IMG/VR virus record: IMGVR_UViG_3300047646_000007
Location: 1 to 42,160 of that record
Direction: 5' to 3' (one strand)
DNA length: 42,160 bases
Source: a virus
Below, one piece after another: positions 8,177 through 15,672 of the stretch. Under the pieces are notes generated by a model. It did no database searches and was not told the DNA's origin. It saw only the letters and a list, made by a program, of their open reading frames with translations. Numbering within the stretch: the first letter of the stretch is position 1; each line of letters opens with the position of its first letter. A program made the position numbers and the translations under genes.

Positions 8177-9571
8177 ATGAGCGAAGATAATACACTTGCT
8201 ATCGTAGGAAACGAATCGCAACCGTCGGCCCAGGTAATAAACTATGTCGCACCCGTTGTCACAATCAAAACAGCCCTTGTGCGGTACAACCTTCTAAAAG
8301 AGTTTGCCAGTAAGATATTGGTTCCCGATCACGACTATGGCGCTGTTCAGGGTATCGATAAGCCCGCGCTCTATAAACCTGGCGCCGAAAAGCTCGGTAC
8401 GTTTTTCAATATCCGACCGTCGTTTGTGGCGGTTCATTACGAAAACGACTGGACGGGGCAAGATCACGGAGGGGAGCCATTTTTTTTCCGGGAATATAAA
8501 TGTGAGGGTATAAAAAACGGAGAAGTTGTCGGAGACGCGATTGGTTCGTGCAATTCGTGGGAGAAAAAATATCGCTATAGGTGGGTTGCTGAACAAGACA
8601 TACCACCTTATGTGAATAAAGAGCACTTGGAATTCCGAGACGGAACTATTTCCGAGTTTGACTTTGCCATTACTAAGGCATCTACTACAGGACAGTATGG
8701 CAAGCCGATGGAATACTGGAATGCTTTCAGAAATGCCATTACTGACCATACTGCGGTTTTAGTAAAAAGAACTACAAAAACCGGAAAGGTTATGGACGCC
8801 TGGGAAATTGGTGGGAAACAATATGCCATTCCCAATCATGACCCGGCGGACTTAGTCAATACGATTGATAAAATGGCTCAAAAAAGAGCATTTGTAGCAA
8901 TGATCCTAATTACCACGAATGCGAGCGATTTCTTTACCCAGGACATCGAAGATTTTGTTTCGGATGGGTCTGTAATTGACATGAAACCAAAGACGCGCAA
9001 AATCGACATGGACGATCAGCCCGATCAGCCGCCAGAAGAGCCACAGGAATGGCCAGGAGGCCTGGATGATTTCTCAGCCGATGAATCATATCAGGAAAGT
9101 GAGAATGGCCCTTCTATGACCTCCGTAGCTCGTTCTTTGGGGGGTGTAGAAAAGGCCGTAGTTTCTCCAAGACCTGAGCGTCCGTATTCCCCAGAAACTC
9201 TCAAAATTCGCATTGCAGAAATGATAGAGGTATTCAAGGGAACAAAAAATAACCCCGTAACTCAGGGAAATAGAACGGGTGTTCGTCTAAACCTAGTTAG
9301 CATCGCCGGAGATGAAGCCAAATATAAAAAGTTGTTGAAATATCTTGTTGGCCAAGTCAGTGTCAACGACCTAACGGACGAGCAGGTGCTGGCCTTGAAG
9401 AAATGGCTGCATGTTACAAAAGACAACGATGCGCAGTTTGTTCCGGACGCAATGGCGGTTCAGGAAGGAAAATTGGCATCCCTTATGGCGTCTTCGGAGA
9501 CTCAGGGCCAATTACACCTTGTGAGTTCTTCTGATGAGGCTGCTGCTGCGGCAGAACATACCCAAGAATAA
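8177..9571 (+). CDS. Putative single-strand annealing-type recombination protein
   Basis: A 464-aa protein with AAGGAGG before the ATG. The N-terminal two-thirds matches the general pattern of a phage/plasmid family: DYGAVQ ... KPALYKPGAEKLGTFF, then CNSWEKKYRYR, then NTIDKMAQKRAFVAMIL (about residue 225) and DFFTQDIEDF. The AQKRA-type helix resembles ERF/Rad52-like annealing proteins, so a role in recombination or single-strand handling is likely but not proven. The C-terminal third is acidic and low in complexity (QPPEEPQEWPGGLDDF) before a second small helical region. It opens the DNA-metabolism genes, followed by an HNH protein, initiator and helicase, which fits that reading. Confidence 0.75.
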   Translation: MSEDNTLAIVGNESQPSAQVINYVAPVVTIKTALVRYNLLKEFASKILVPDHDYGAVQGIDKPALYKPGAEKLGTFFNIRPSFVAVHYENDWTGQDHGGEPFFFREYKCEGIKNGEVVGDAIGSCNSWEKKYRYRWVAEQDIPPYVNKEHLEFRDGTISEFDFAITKASTTGQYGKPMEYWNAFRNAITDHTAVLVKRTTKTGKVMDAWEIGGKQYAIPNHDPADLVNTIDKMAQKRAFVAMILITTNASDFFTQDIEDFVSDGSVIDMKPKTRKIDMDDQPDQPPEEPQEWPGGLDDFSADESYQESENGPSMTSVARSLGGVEKAVVSPRPERPYSPETLKIRIAEMIEVFKGTKNNPVTQGNRTGVRLNLVSIAGDEAKYKKLLKYLVGQVSVNDLTDEQVLALKKWLHVTKDNDAQFVPDAMAVQEGKLASLMASSETQGQLHLVSSSDEAAAAAEHTQE

Positions 9572-9581
9572 AATAGACCTG

Positions 9582-9605
9582 TCCCGGCGCAGTCGATCAC
9601 CGGGA
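9582..9605 (+). promoter_or_regulatory. Hairpin covering a ribosome binding site
   Basis: TCCCGG (9582-9587) pairs with CCGGGA (9600-9605). The 3' arm contains most of the GGGAG ribosome binding site of the next small gene. Similar hairpins recur on the other strand at 21.6-21.9 kb. Confidence 0.5.
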
Positions 9606-9616
9606 GAAAGATAAAA

Positions 9617-9733
9617 ATGCAAGAAAGAATTACCGAGTATAGCAGTGTAAAATTTGTTGACTTTGTGTTTTGGGCTCTTCGGGCCATTGTTGCGGTTGGT
9701 TTATTTTGGTTCGTTATCAAGGTGATTTTATGA
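9617..9733 (+). CDS. Small single-pass membrane protein
   Basis: A 38-aa reading frame with GGGAG upstream. Residues ~13-37 form one hydrophobic segment (FVDFVFWALRAIVAVGLFWF). The stop overlaps the next ATG as ATGA, like most real gene pairs here. Function is unknown. Confidence 0.55.
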   Translation: MQERITEYSSVKFVDFVFWALRAIVAVGLFWFVIKVIL

Positions 9734-9939
9734 ACCCAAAATATACCAAACATGAGCCCAAGCATCTTCCTGTTTATCCCGTAAATGGAATAGTATATAA
9801 ACCCAAAAAAATAAAGTCGGCAAAGATTTCTGTATTCCTTCCTATGTTGTCTCGGAAAGAAAAACTTGCTGTAGAACACATGACCCAGCACCAGCGCGTT
9901 TTGTATTTATCTGAAGCTCGCGCAGACTGGAAGAAATAA
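9730..9939 (+). CDS. Small basic protein of unknown function
   Basis: A 69-aa Lys-rich protein. The start at 9730 uses AAGGTG and overlaps the preceding stop (ATGA). The N-terminal half has Lys/Pro-rich turns, and the C terminus is helical (RKEKLAVEHMTQHQRVLYLS). No family is recognised. Its TAA leads directly into the HNH reading frame as TAATT. Confidence 0.6.
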   Translation: MNPKYTKHEPKHLPVYPVNGIVYKPKKIKSAKISVFLPMLSRKEKLAVEHMTQHQRVLYLSEARADWKK

Positions 9940-10241
9940 TTCCGAATACGCTAAGGTTATTCACGGATATTGTTGAAAAGCGAGGCAGCTTATGTGAGAA
10001 TTGTCACGAAAAAGTTGCCTCGCAGCTCCACCATTGTATTGTAGGTCGCAGAAAAGGGCATCCAGAATATGACGTCGAGGAAAACGAAGAGCTTGTGTGT
10101 GATATTTGTCACACGGTTTTGTCAAAAGTAGACTCGTATGAACACAAGCGAGAGTTTTGGGCCAGACAGGTTTCGAGAGGGTACAATATGTTGGCCTGGT
10201 ATAATAGCCTCGGCCTAAAATATAAAGAGTATTTTGAATAA
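9939..10241 (+). CDS. HNH endonuclease-like protein with an apparent ATT start
   Basis: A 100-codon frame with a clear HNH zinc-finger pattern: CENC (C19, C22), LHHCIVGRRKGHPEYD with the HH pair at 31-32, then ENEELVCDICH (C54, C57, H58). The family cuts DNA with a beta-beta-alpha metal fold. The frame is closed upstream by TGA at 9912 and contains no ATG, GTG or TTG before the first Cys. ATT at 9939 has GGAAG five bases upstream and forms TAATT with the previous stop, mirroring the TAATG couplings elsewhere; CTG at 9927 is the alternative. A sequencing error or a decayed start is also possible. Confidence 0.7.
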   Translation: MPNTLRLFTDIVEKRGSLCENCHEKVASQLHHCIVGRRKGHPEYDVEENEELVCDICHTVLSKVDSYEHKREFWARQVSRGYNMLAWYNSLGLKYKEYFE

Positions 10242-10258
10242 AATTATTCGGAGGATAA

Positions 10259-11140
10259 ATGATCGGAAAAAACTTTACGATGGTTTCAGACGAACTTGTA
10301 GATAAATATGGTCTTGTCTGTGCTGCTGTATACGGAGCAATTGAGCGATATGCAATGCAAAACGGTATTTGTAGTGCATCGCAACAGAAAATTGCCGACA
10401 GGGTTGGTTTATCTCCCAGGACTGTTATCGAACATGAACAACGGCTGATCTCAGACGGTTTGCTAATAGAGTTGCCGTCTGGGCCCGGAGAAACAAAGCG
10501 TTTAGTTGTTACAAAGCGGTTGACCTTGACCGCATCATATGAGGAACCTGTGCAGGAAATGCAGAGGGGGTATGCAGGAAATGCAGAGGGGTATGAATCT
10601 CCTGCATACAAAGATACAAATAAGATACAAGCTAAGAGAGAAGACCTTGCTGAACCAGAATATGTTCAGCAAGCAAAACAAAAACCACTTGTGGCTCTTT
10701 CAAAACCACTTAGAGAAGTTACCGTAGAAGATTGTGATATTGATGGTATTCCTGATTCTTGGAAAGAAGAAACCAAGAAAAAGAAAATATTTGTTGACGC
10801 AAAAAAATCTGATTTGGCTTCGCGGGTTGCTGCTGGAATGAATATTGTGGTTCCCCGGGCGTCAACAAAGAGTCAATTTGCTCAATATCGCGTAACCTGG
10901 TGGGCCCCAATCGAGCGTATGCTGGAATTGGCAGACGGAGACACGGATAAGGCCGAACATTTCGCTCTACAGGCGATAAATAAGCTGCGGGGGTTGAATT
11001 ACACCATTGCCAGTCCAAAATCGCTTGTAGACACGTTTACGGCCCTTATCTCGGAATCTAATAGTGGCATTGATCGCGAGCATGAGGGAATGGAACTTCG
11101 ATTCAACGGAGTTGATTATATTTGGGTACCGAAAGGATAA
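10259..11140 (+). CDS. Replication initiator-like winged-helix protein
   Basis: A 293-aa protein with GGAGG before the ATG. The N-terminal ~95 residues form a winged helix (ASQQKIADRVGLSPRTVIEHEQRLISDGLLIEL). A variable polar linker (about 97-150) follows, and then a helical C-terminal domain rich in basic residues. Position just before DnaB and the two-domain plan match phage initiators that bind origin repeats and recruit the helicase. The linker-coding DNA contains clustered repeats (10551-10630), like the origin inside the lambda O gene. It is an initiator by inference; another DNA-binding role cannot be excluded. Confidence 0.78.
   Translation: MIGKNFTMVSDELVDKYGLVCAAVYGAIERYAMQNGICSASQQKIADRVGLSPRTVIEHEQRLISDGLLIELPSGPGETKRLVVTKRLTLTASYEEPVQEMQRGYAGNAEGYESPAYKDTNKIQAKREDLAEPEYVQQAKQKPLVALSKPLREVTVEDCDIDGIPDSWKEETKKKKIFVDAKKSDLASRVAAGMNIVVPRASTKSQFAQYRVTWWAPIERMLELADGDTDKAEHFALQAINKLRGLNYTIASPKSLVDTFTALISESNSGIDREHEGMELRFNGVDYIWVPKG
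10551..10630. repeat. Repeat cluster, candidate replication origin
   Basis: Two tandem copies of TGCAGGAAATGCAGAGGGG (starting 10551 and 10573, unit lengths 22 and 21) are followed by CCTGCATA (10601-10608), which is inverted relative to TATGCAGG (10571-10578). Two copies of AAGATACAA follow (10611-10619, 10622-10630) in A-rich DNA. The one-base difference between tandem units puts them in different frames, so protein repetition is not the cause. Confidence 0.55.
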
Positions 11141-11143
11141 AAA

Positions 11144-11254
11144 ATGAACGGGTATAGAATATTAATTGATGATATGTACGGTGGTTTTGACCAGGTATTT
11201 ATCGATGATGAAGAAAAAGATTTACCCCAAGCAGCTTTCAGAAAAGAGGCGTAG
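11144..11254 (+). CDS. Very small acidic protein
   Basis: A 36-aa frame that begins three bases after the initiator stop, with AAAGGA upstream. It is acidic (IDDEEKDLPQ) and has no recognised family. It is kept because of tight spacing and its binding site. Confidence 0.45.
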   Translation: MNGYRILIDDMYGGFDQVFIDDEEKDLPQAAFRKEA

Positions 11255-11256
11255 AA

Positions 11257-11478
11257 ATGAAAATTTGGAGTGACGCAAAACTTGAACTAACGCTGTCTGA
11301 GCTTAGGTCTATCAAAGCAAATTATGAAAAACATATTCTTGACGACCAAGATAGTTACGACATCGACGAATTTATTTCAGCACTGGAATCTCTGAAAGAA
11401 GCAAAGAGAATTTTAGTATTACACGAATCAATTGCCGATGAATTACGCGAGCTTAGCGAGGCATTTGATGGAAAATAA
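11257..11478 (+). CDS. Small helical acidic protein
   Basis: A 73-aa protein, almost wholly helical and charged (LSELRSIKANYEKHILDDQD ...). It begins two bases after the previous stop and overlaps the helicase start by 11 bases. Its place just before the DnaB gene suggests a replication accessory such as a loader or helicase partner, by position only. Confidence 0.65.
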   Translation: MKIWSDAKLELTLSELRSIKANYEKHILDDQDSYDIDEFISALESLKEAKRILVLHESIADELRELSEAFDGK

Positions 11479-12817
11479 TCCAATGGAAAATATAAATATA
11501 ACAAAGGTGCCGAGTAATATCCAGGCAGAGCAAGGTGTTTTGGGCAGCGTCTTGATTGACCCCAATGCTTACTACGATGTGGCTAAAATTATTTCGTCTG
11601 ACGAATTTTATATTGTTCGCCACAAAGAGATATTCAGGGCCATTGAACGCATAAAAAAAGCGCAGGGTCTCGTAGACATCCTTACCGTTTCTTCGGAATT
11701 AGAAAAATCCAACAAAGACGTTGGCGGTCAGAGTTATTTGATCGAGCTTCTGAACGAGACCCCAAGTAGCGCCCACGCCGATAAATATGCCGCAATTGTT
11801 CACGATGCCTTTGTTAGACGCCAGATGATCTCAAAAGCGTCAGAATTGGCAAAGTTTGCCTATGATTTAGAATCCCCTGTCGATGAAAAGCTCCCGGCGT
11901 TTTATTCAGAAATTATCGACTTGGTAAAAGTTCCAAATGGCGCAACCCAAATATCGGATCAAGTCTCGAAACTGTACGATGATATTATGGCGCGTACCGC
12001 ACACCCAACGGATATTTGGGGAATACCGACAGGATTTCCGACCTTGGATACTGCTACCGGGGGTGGGCAATTGGGTACAACCTTTGTGTTATCCGGCCGG
12101 CCAGGATTGGGAAAATCAATAATGGCAATGCAAATGGGATTTTATATGGCGGCGCACGGGCATCCGGGTGTGATTTATTCCCTAGAAATGAGCGCCCTTA
12201 TGACTTTGCGTAGGCAATTGTCTGCCACGTCAAAAGTTTCCGCCCGGGCAATGAAGACGGGAAGAATGGACGAAAAACAAATTTACAGCGTTACCCAGGG
12301 TATTGAATCAATGGAACCCCTGCCAGTTTATCTGAGCGAATCTACGCGGTGGAATACGGTGCAGTTGAGGGCCGACATGACAACATTAAAGCATAGCGCA
12401 AAGATTGAGTGGTTTATTATTGATTATTTGCAACTTCTCACCGACAAATACGTTTCCGGAAAAGAGTTTGAGCGGATCGGCTATCTGTCAACAGAATTAC
12501 ATAGTATTGCCAAAGACCTGGGCGTTTTTGGATTGATTGTATCGTCAATGACCAAAGAGGGCATGAACGGAACCACATCTCTTACCAGTCTTTATGGCGG
12601 ATCAGAGTTGCAACACGGGGCTGATTTCGTTCTTCTTTTGGAGCCAGAAAAAGACACGCGCGGTAATCAGTTGATGTACGTTACCGATAAAGGCCAAAAT
12701 TGGCCCAGAATCCTCGGGCGTATCGAAAAAGACCGCGAAGGTACCAGCGGAATCAACGCTATCAACTTCGCCAAAAAATCGACTTTACCGGAATTTGTTG
12801 AAATTACAAATAGATAG
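11468..12817 (+). CDS. dnaB: Replicative DNA helicase, DnaB family
   Basis: A 449-aa protein (start at 11468 with GAGG upstream, overlapping the previous gene). The N-terminal DnaB domain is visible (IQAEQGVLGSVLIDPNAYYD ... EFYIVRHKEIFRAI). The RecA-like motor has Walker A GRPGLGKS at 210-217, Walker B FIIDYLQLL near 316-323, and the downstream SLYGGSELQHGAD region typical of the family. It should unwind DNA at the phage fork as a hexamer. Length is normal for the family. No separate primase gene was recognised, so host primase is likely used. Codons 127-131 overlap an exact GGCAAAGTTTGCC palindrome. Confidence 0.95.
   Translation: MENNPMENINITKVPSNIQAEQGVLGSVLIDPNAYYDVAKIISSDEFYIVRHKEIFRAIERIKKAQGLVDILTVSSELEKSNKDVGGQSYLIELLNETPSSAHADKYAAIVHDAFVRRQMISKASELAKFAYDLESPVDEKLPAFYSEIIDLVKVPNGATQISDQVSKLYDDIMARTAHPTDIWGIPTGFPTLDTATGGGQLGTTFVLSGRPGLGKSIMAMQMGFYMAAHGHPGVIYSLEMSALMTLRRQLSATSKVSARAMKTGRMDEKQIYSVTQGIESMEPLPVYLSESTRWNTVQLRADMTTLKHSAKIEWFIIDYLQLLTDKYVSGKEFERIGYLSTELHSIAKDLGVFGLIVSSMTKEGMNGTTSLTSLYGGSELQHGADFVLLLEPEKDTRGNQLMYVTDKGQNWPRILGRIEKDREGTSGINAINFAKKSTLPEFVEITNR
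11848..11860. repeat. Dispersed palindrome copy 1
   Basis: GGCAAAGTTTGCC, exact, within the helicase gene. One of six exact copies of GGCAAANTTTGCC. Confidence 0.7.
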
Positions 12818-12826
12818 TGATATAAT
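12798..12826 (+). promoter_or_regulatory. Promoter at the end of the helicase gene
   Basis: TTGAAA (12798-12803), 17-base spacer, TATAAT (12821-12826), preceded by TGA, which makes an extended -10. It lies 20 bases before the next start codon and would drive the accessory genes from 12846. Confidence 0.8.
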
Positions 12827-12845
12827 ATACTACGTGGAGGATAGA

Positions 12846-13133
12846 ATGATAAAAGAAGTTGTTAGGTACAAATGCTCGTTTTGTGGAAGATTATTTGTAA
12901 GAAAAGCCCGGGCGCAATGGCACGAGGATTACAGGTGTCTAAAAAATCCAAAACTAGCAGCGTGTCTTACATGTGACCACTTTCACGGGAAATTTAATAG
13001 AGAAACAATGGAAACCGTCCCGCATTGCGCCATCGAACAGGTTTTTGGAGTTTTTCAAAACCATTGTCCTGGATGGAACGAAAGATCAAAACAATATGAA
13101 TATTGGAGTGAACCTTGGATTCGGCAGAACTAA
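12846..13133 (+). CDS. Zinc-finger protein
   Basis: A 95-aa protein with GGAGG six bases before the ATG. It carries two Cys/His clusters: YKCSFCGRLFVRKARAQWHEDYRC, close to a C2H2 finger, and ACLTCDHFHG ... HCAIE ... HC. Two zinc sites are likely, and the first resembles host-like C2H2 DNA binding. It is the first gene behind its own promoter, which fits a regulatory role. No named family is recognised. Confidence 0.7.
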   Translation: MIKEVVRYKCSFCGRLFVRKARAQWHEDYRCLKNPKLAACLTCDHFHGKFNRETMETVPHCAIEQVFGVFQNHCPGWNERSKQYEYWSEPWIRQN

Positions 13134-13414
13134 TTATGTTGGGAGCATTTGCTCAAAACAATTTCAATATGGAGCCAGATTTTAAGGTTCAATATCTTGA
13201 CAGCGATCATATCTCTTCTGTGGTTAGAATTGCCCACGCTAGAAGTGGTTTGGCCATGTTTACGGAAGAACGAAACCCATCAAGTTCAGAACCGACCACA
13301 GTCGACTATGAAGAAGTTGAACTTCAATATTGGCCTGTTCGTCATTCAAAACATCTTGCCGGAATAGGATATTCTCACAGAGCAAACATTTTGTTTGTCA
13401 AAGAGGTGAGATGA
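13115..13414 (+). CDS. Hypothetical protein, probable TTG start
   Basis: A 99-aa protein. TTG at 13115 has GGAGTG upstream and overlaps the previous gene by 19 bases; ATG at 13136 is the alternative. The sequence is mixed alpha/beta with a conserved-looking WPVRHSKHLAGIGYS stretch. No family is recognised. Its stop is coupled to the next start (ATGA). Confidence 0.6.
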   Translation: MDSAELIMLGAFAQNNFNMEPDFKVQYLDSDHISSVVRIAHARSGLAMFTEERNPSSSEPTTVDYEEVELQYWPVRHSKHLAGIGYSHRANILFVKEVR

Positions 13415-13605
13415 AAAAAATTGATGAAGTACGTCTAAAAAGGAATATGTATCAAGAATCTTTTTCCTGGGATGACGTAGACTGTTTGCTCAAAAAGATC
13501 GATCTCTTAGAATCAAGGTTATTAGCCGCAAACAATAAAATTGCACAAGAAATAAAAAAATACGAATCCGAAAAAGAAAAGTGCGGTAGACAATTTTCAC
13601 TATGA
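13411..13605 (+). CDS. Small coiled-coil protein
   Basis: A 64-aa protein starting at 13411 with GAGGTGAG upstream and an ATGA overlap. Residues ~23-58 form a charged coiled coil (LLKKIDLLESRLLAANNKIA). It probably makes an oligomer or a protein contact; function is unknown. Confidence 0.6.
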   Translation: MKKIDEVRLKRNMYQESFSWDDVDCLLKKIDLLESRLLAANNKIAQEIKKYESEKEKCGRQFSL

Positions 13606-13661
13606 GCGTTGTTACTCTAATTCAGGGTATACAAAGTAACTAATTTGAGAGGACAAACGAA

Positions 13662-14057
13662 ATGTGGGATAAAAATATAGAAGAAACATTATCGGGATGG
13701 GCCCATACAAGCGACCCAATTGGAAATATACAGGAATTTGTGCTGGACTCTATTAAAGAGATTCATATATTACAGATATACTCCGCCCAATTGCTTTGGG
13801 ATGAATCGCGTATTTGGCGATGCGAAAAATGTGGAAGAGAGTCTGTGGGCGCGTTTATAGGAGATAATCTAAGCGACGTCAGAGTCGATTGTCCAGTTTG
13901 TGGTCGTAAAAGAGCTGCCCGCCCGCTCACGTTTATTCTAAAAGAGCAATTGGGAATAAAAAACGTGCAGGTTGAATCTCTAATCAGCGAGTTGGGAAAA
14001 CATATTGGCTCCGAGAAGGCCAGAAAACTAGCTAATAAATTTGGAGGAATAAAATGA
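13662..14057 (+). CDS. Zinc-ribbon protein of unknown function
   Basis: A 131-aa protein with GAGAGGA upstream. The centre has a zinc ribbon: CEKCGRE, then DCPVCGRKR. The C-terminal part is helical. The 56 bases before it include GTTACT ... AGTAAC, which can pair, but no clear terminator. It could bind nucleic acid; no family is recognised. Confidence 0.65.
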   Translation: MWDKNIEETLSGWAHTSDPIGNIQEFVLDSIKEIHILQIYSAQLLWDESRIWRCEKCGRESVGAFIGDNLSDVRVDCPVCGRKRAARPLTFILKEQLGIKNVQVESLISELGKHIGSEKARKLANKFGGIK

Positions 14058-14254
14058 TCGCCAAACACAATGCGTGGTACAGGGAGCGCAACGAACGAAT
14101 TTGCAAAATGTATTCAGATCAATTGCTGACACTCGACGAAATTTCGGCCAAAACCGGCATCGTAAAATCGTGGATCGCCGTAATTTTACGCGAAAACGGA
14201 ATTTATCAAGTTCCCAATAGAAGGATTAGATATCACGATGCAGCCCAGAAATGA
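14054..14254 (+). CDS. Small helix-turn-helix protein
   Basis: A 66-aa protein, ATGA-coupled to the preceding gene. The middle (MYSDQLLTLDEISAKTGIVKSWIAVILRENGIY) fits a resolvase-type or homeodomain-like helix-turn-helix. It overlaps the next start by 17 bases. A DNA-binding role is likely; target unknown. Confidence 0.7.
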   Translation: MIAKHNAWYRERNERICKMYSDQLLTLDEISAKTGIVKSWIAVILRENGIYQVPNRRIRYHDAAQK

Positions 14255-14612
14255 ACAGCAATTAAGAGCAGTTATTCGCAGGTTTGTTATCAAATGGAAA
14301 ACCAATTTGTTTTTGGGTATGTGGGAAGTAAATACCGTAATCCGAGACTACATTTCTAGATCAGACGATAATGTATTAGCAGAGTGCGATACTGACTGGA
14401 AATATCTCAGAGCAACGGTGACCTTTAGTTATATTTCTCTGCGCGGTCTTGACGAAAGCGAGATTGAAGCCACGGTGATTCACGAACTGCTCCACATAGT
14501 CATTGACGAACTAAAAGAAGAGCAAGATTACAGGAACCACGCCGAAAGGGTAACTAGTCACCTTACTAATGCCATGGTTTATCTGGACGGATTATCGAAA
14601 GGAAAAAAATGA
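14238..14612 (+). CDS. Zincin-like metallopeptidase domain protein
   Basis: A 124-aa protein with HELLH at 82-86, the HExxH zinc-binding motif of zincins, preceded by a strand SYISLRG and followed by a helix with possible third ligands. The fold pattern resembles small phage zincin or SprT-like proteins. The substrate is unknown. It overlaps the VRR-NUC gene (ATGA). Confidence 0.75.
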   Translation: MQPRNEQQLRAVIRRFVIKWKTNLFLGMWEVNTVIRDYISRSDDNVLAECDTDWKYLRATVTFSYISLRGLDESEIEATVIHELLHIVIDELKEEQDYRNHAERVTSHLTNAMVYLDGLSKGKK

Positions 14613-14938
14613 AAGAACAAGAATTGGTCAAAATTGTCATTTCCGAAATCTTCGCAAAGGGCGGTTGGGCAATGCGAGTAAACAGCGGAACCGTGTTCAA
14701 GGGTTCGCGGGCCATTCGCGCGGCTCCCACGGGAACCTCAGATATTATCGGCCTAATCGACGGTCGCTTTATCGCCATTGAGTGCAAAATTGGAGACAAT
14801 AAGCCGACCCCATCACAATATTCTTTTTTGGAGCTTGTATACTCCCTGGGGGGAGATTCGATATGGATGAACGATTCAGAAGAAGATTGGAGGTTATTTG
14901 AAGATTTTATTTCAATTTCTCCTCGCCCTACCCATTGA
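14609..14938 (+). CDS. VRR-NUC domain nuclease
   Basis: A 109-aa protein that is nearly a stand-alone VRR-NUC domain of the PD-(D/E)XK superfamily. Key residues are D45 in GTSDIIG, E58-x-K60 in IAIECKIG, and Q70 in TPSQ. Such proteins act as structure-specific nucleases or resolvases and are common in phage replication blocks, where they may process branched DNA before packaging. The family assignment is secure; the in vivo substrate is inferred. Confidence 0.9.
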   Translation: MKEQELVKIVISEIFAKGGWAMRVNSGTVFKGSRAIRAAPTGTSDIIGLIDGRFIAIECKIGDNKPTPSQYSFLELVYSLGGDSIWMNDSEEDWRLFEDFISISPRPTH

Positions 14939-14963
14939 CAATCGCAAACGGTCGTGGTAATAT
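14935..14963 (+). promoter_or_regulatory. Promoter before the 64-aa gene
   Basis: TTGACA (14935-14940), 17-base spacer, TAATAT (14958-14963) with TGG before it (extended -10). It overlaps the stop of the nuclease gene. It could start the transcript that includes the large non-coding region downstream. Confidence 0.75.
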
Positions 14964-14983
14964 AGTACACAGATAAGAGAAAT

Positions 14984-15178
14984 ATGGCCACTGAAGACAA
15001 CAATCAATATGATCGTGCTGAGGAAATGTTCCTTAGAAAAGAAATACGGAAAGCCTGGGACAAGTTCGATAATTATATTCAAGACGAAGTTGACGGTAAA
15101 AATGATGGTTCCAGACGGAATGAATTGGCAAAGTTTGCCAAAGATTTAGAAACAAAATTAGAACACATTGGAGGATAA
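14984..15178 (+). CDS. Small charged helical protein
   Basis: A 64-aa protein with AAGAGA upstream and its own promoter. It is helical and acidic/basic mixed. Residues NELAKFAKDLE are nearly the same as SELAKFAYDLE of the helicase, and the DNA over this stretch is 28/30 identical. No function is recognised. Confidence 0.65.
   Translation: MATEDNNQYDRAEEMFLRKEIRKAWDKFDNYIQDEVDGKNDGSRRNELAKFAKDLETKLEHIGG
15127..15139. repeat. Dispersed palindrome copy 2
   Basis: GGCAAAGTTTGCC, exact, in the 64-aa gene, 45 bases before the next start codon. Confidence 0.7.
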
Positions 15179-15183
15179 AAAAG

Positions 15184-15672
15184 ATGAGTGCAATACAAAC
15201 CACCGAAACAAACATTGGCCCGAATCTCGATCCAAAAGTTGCTTTTTCTGAAAAAGAACACGCCGCGATTGAGAGTGAGGTAGAAAATATCAATAATGCT
15301 GACGTTGGTCTAGATTATGCGGGCGAGATCGACGCGCACGTATCGCCAGAAGTGTCCAGAATCTATGATGAATGGGTACTGCTGCGTCATAAAATTGAAT
15401 CTGGAAGATTTGGATTTGTGGTTCCAGTGCAATACTCCCTGGAGCATGACGCCCTTGTAAAATATAGCGCGCATGTGCAAAAGTACAGCAAAGAGAGTGC
15501 GCGCGAAGGAACTATGACCAACACCGACGCACGAATGTTGAATCTTATCATCGGACAAGTGAAAATATTTTCCCATTTCTCAACCCAATTGGCACAAGGT
15601 GCCGTGTATGACAAGTTGAGCTCCAAGCGCCCGTACTATAACGAAAAAGAAGACAAAATCGTGGCTCCTTAG
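15184..15672 (+). CDS. Hypothetical helical protein
   Basis: A 162-aa protein with GGAGG before the ATG, five bases after the previous stop. The acidic N-terminal ~50 residues look disordered; the rest is helical (RIYDEWVLLRHKIESGRF ... RMLNLIIGQVKIFSHF). No family is recognised. It is the last protein gene before the ~850-base structured region. Confidence 0.65.
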   Translation: MSAIQTTETNIGPNLDPKVAFSEKEHAAIESEVENINNADVGLDYAGEIDAHVSPEVSRIYDEWVLLRHKIESGRFGFVVPVQYSLEHDALVKYSAHVQKYSKESAREGTMTNTDARMLNLIIGQVKIFSHFSTQLAQGAVYDKLSSKRPYYNEKEDKIVAP

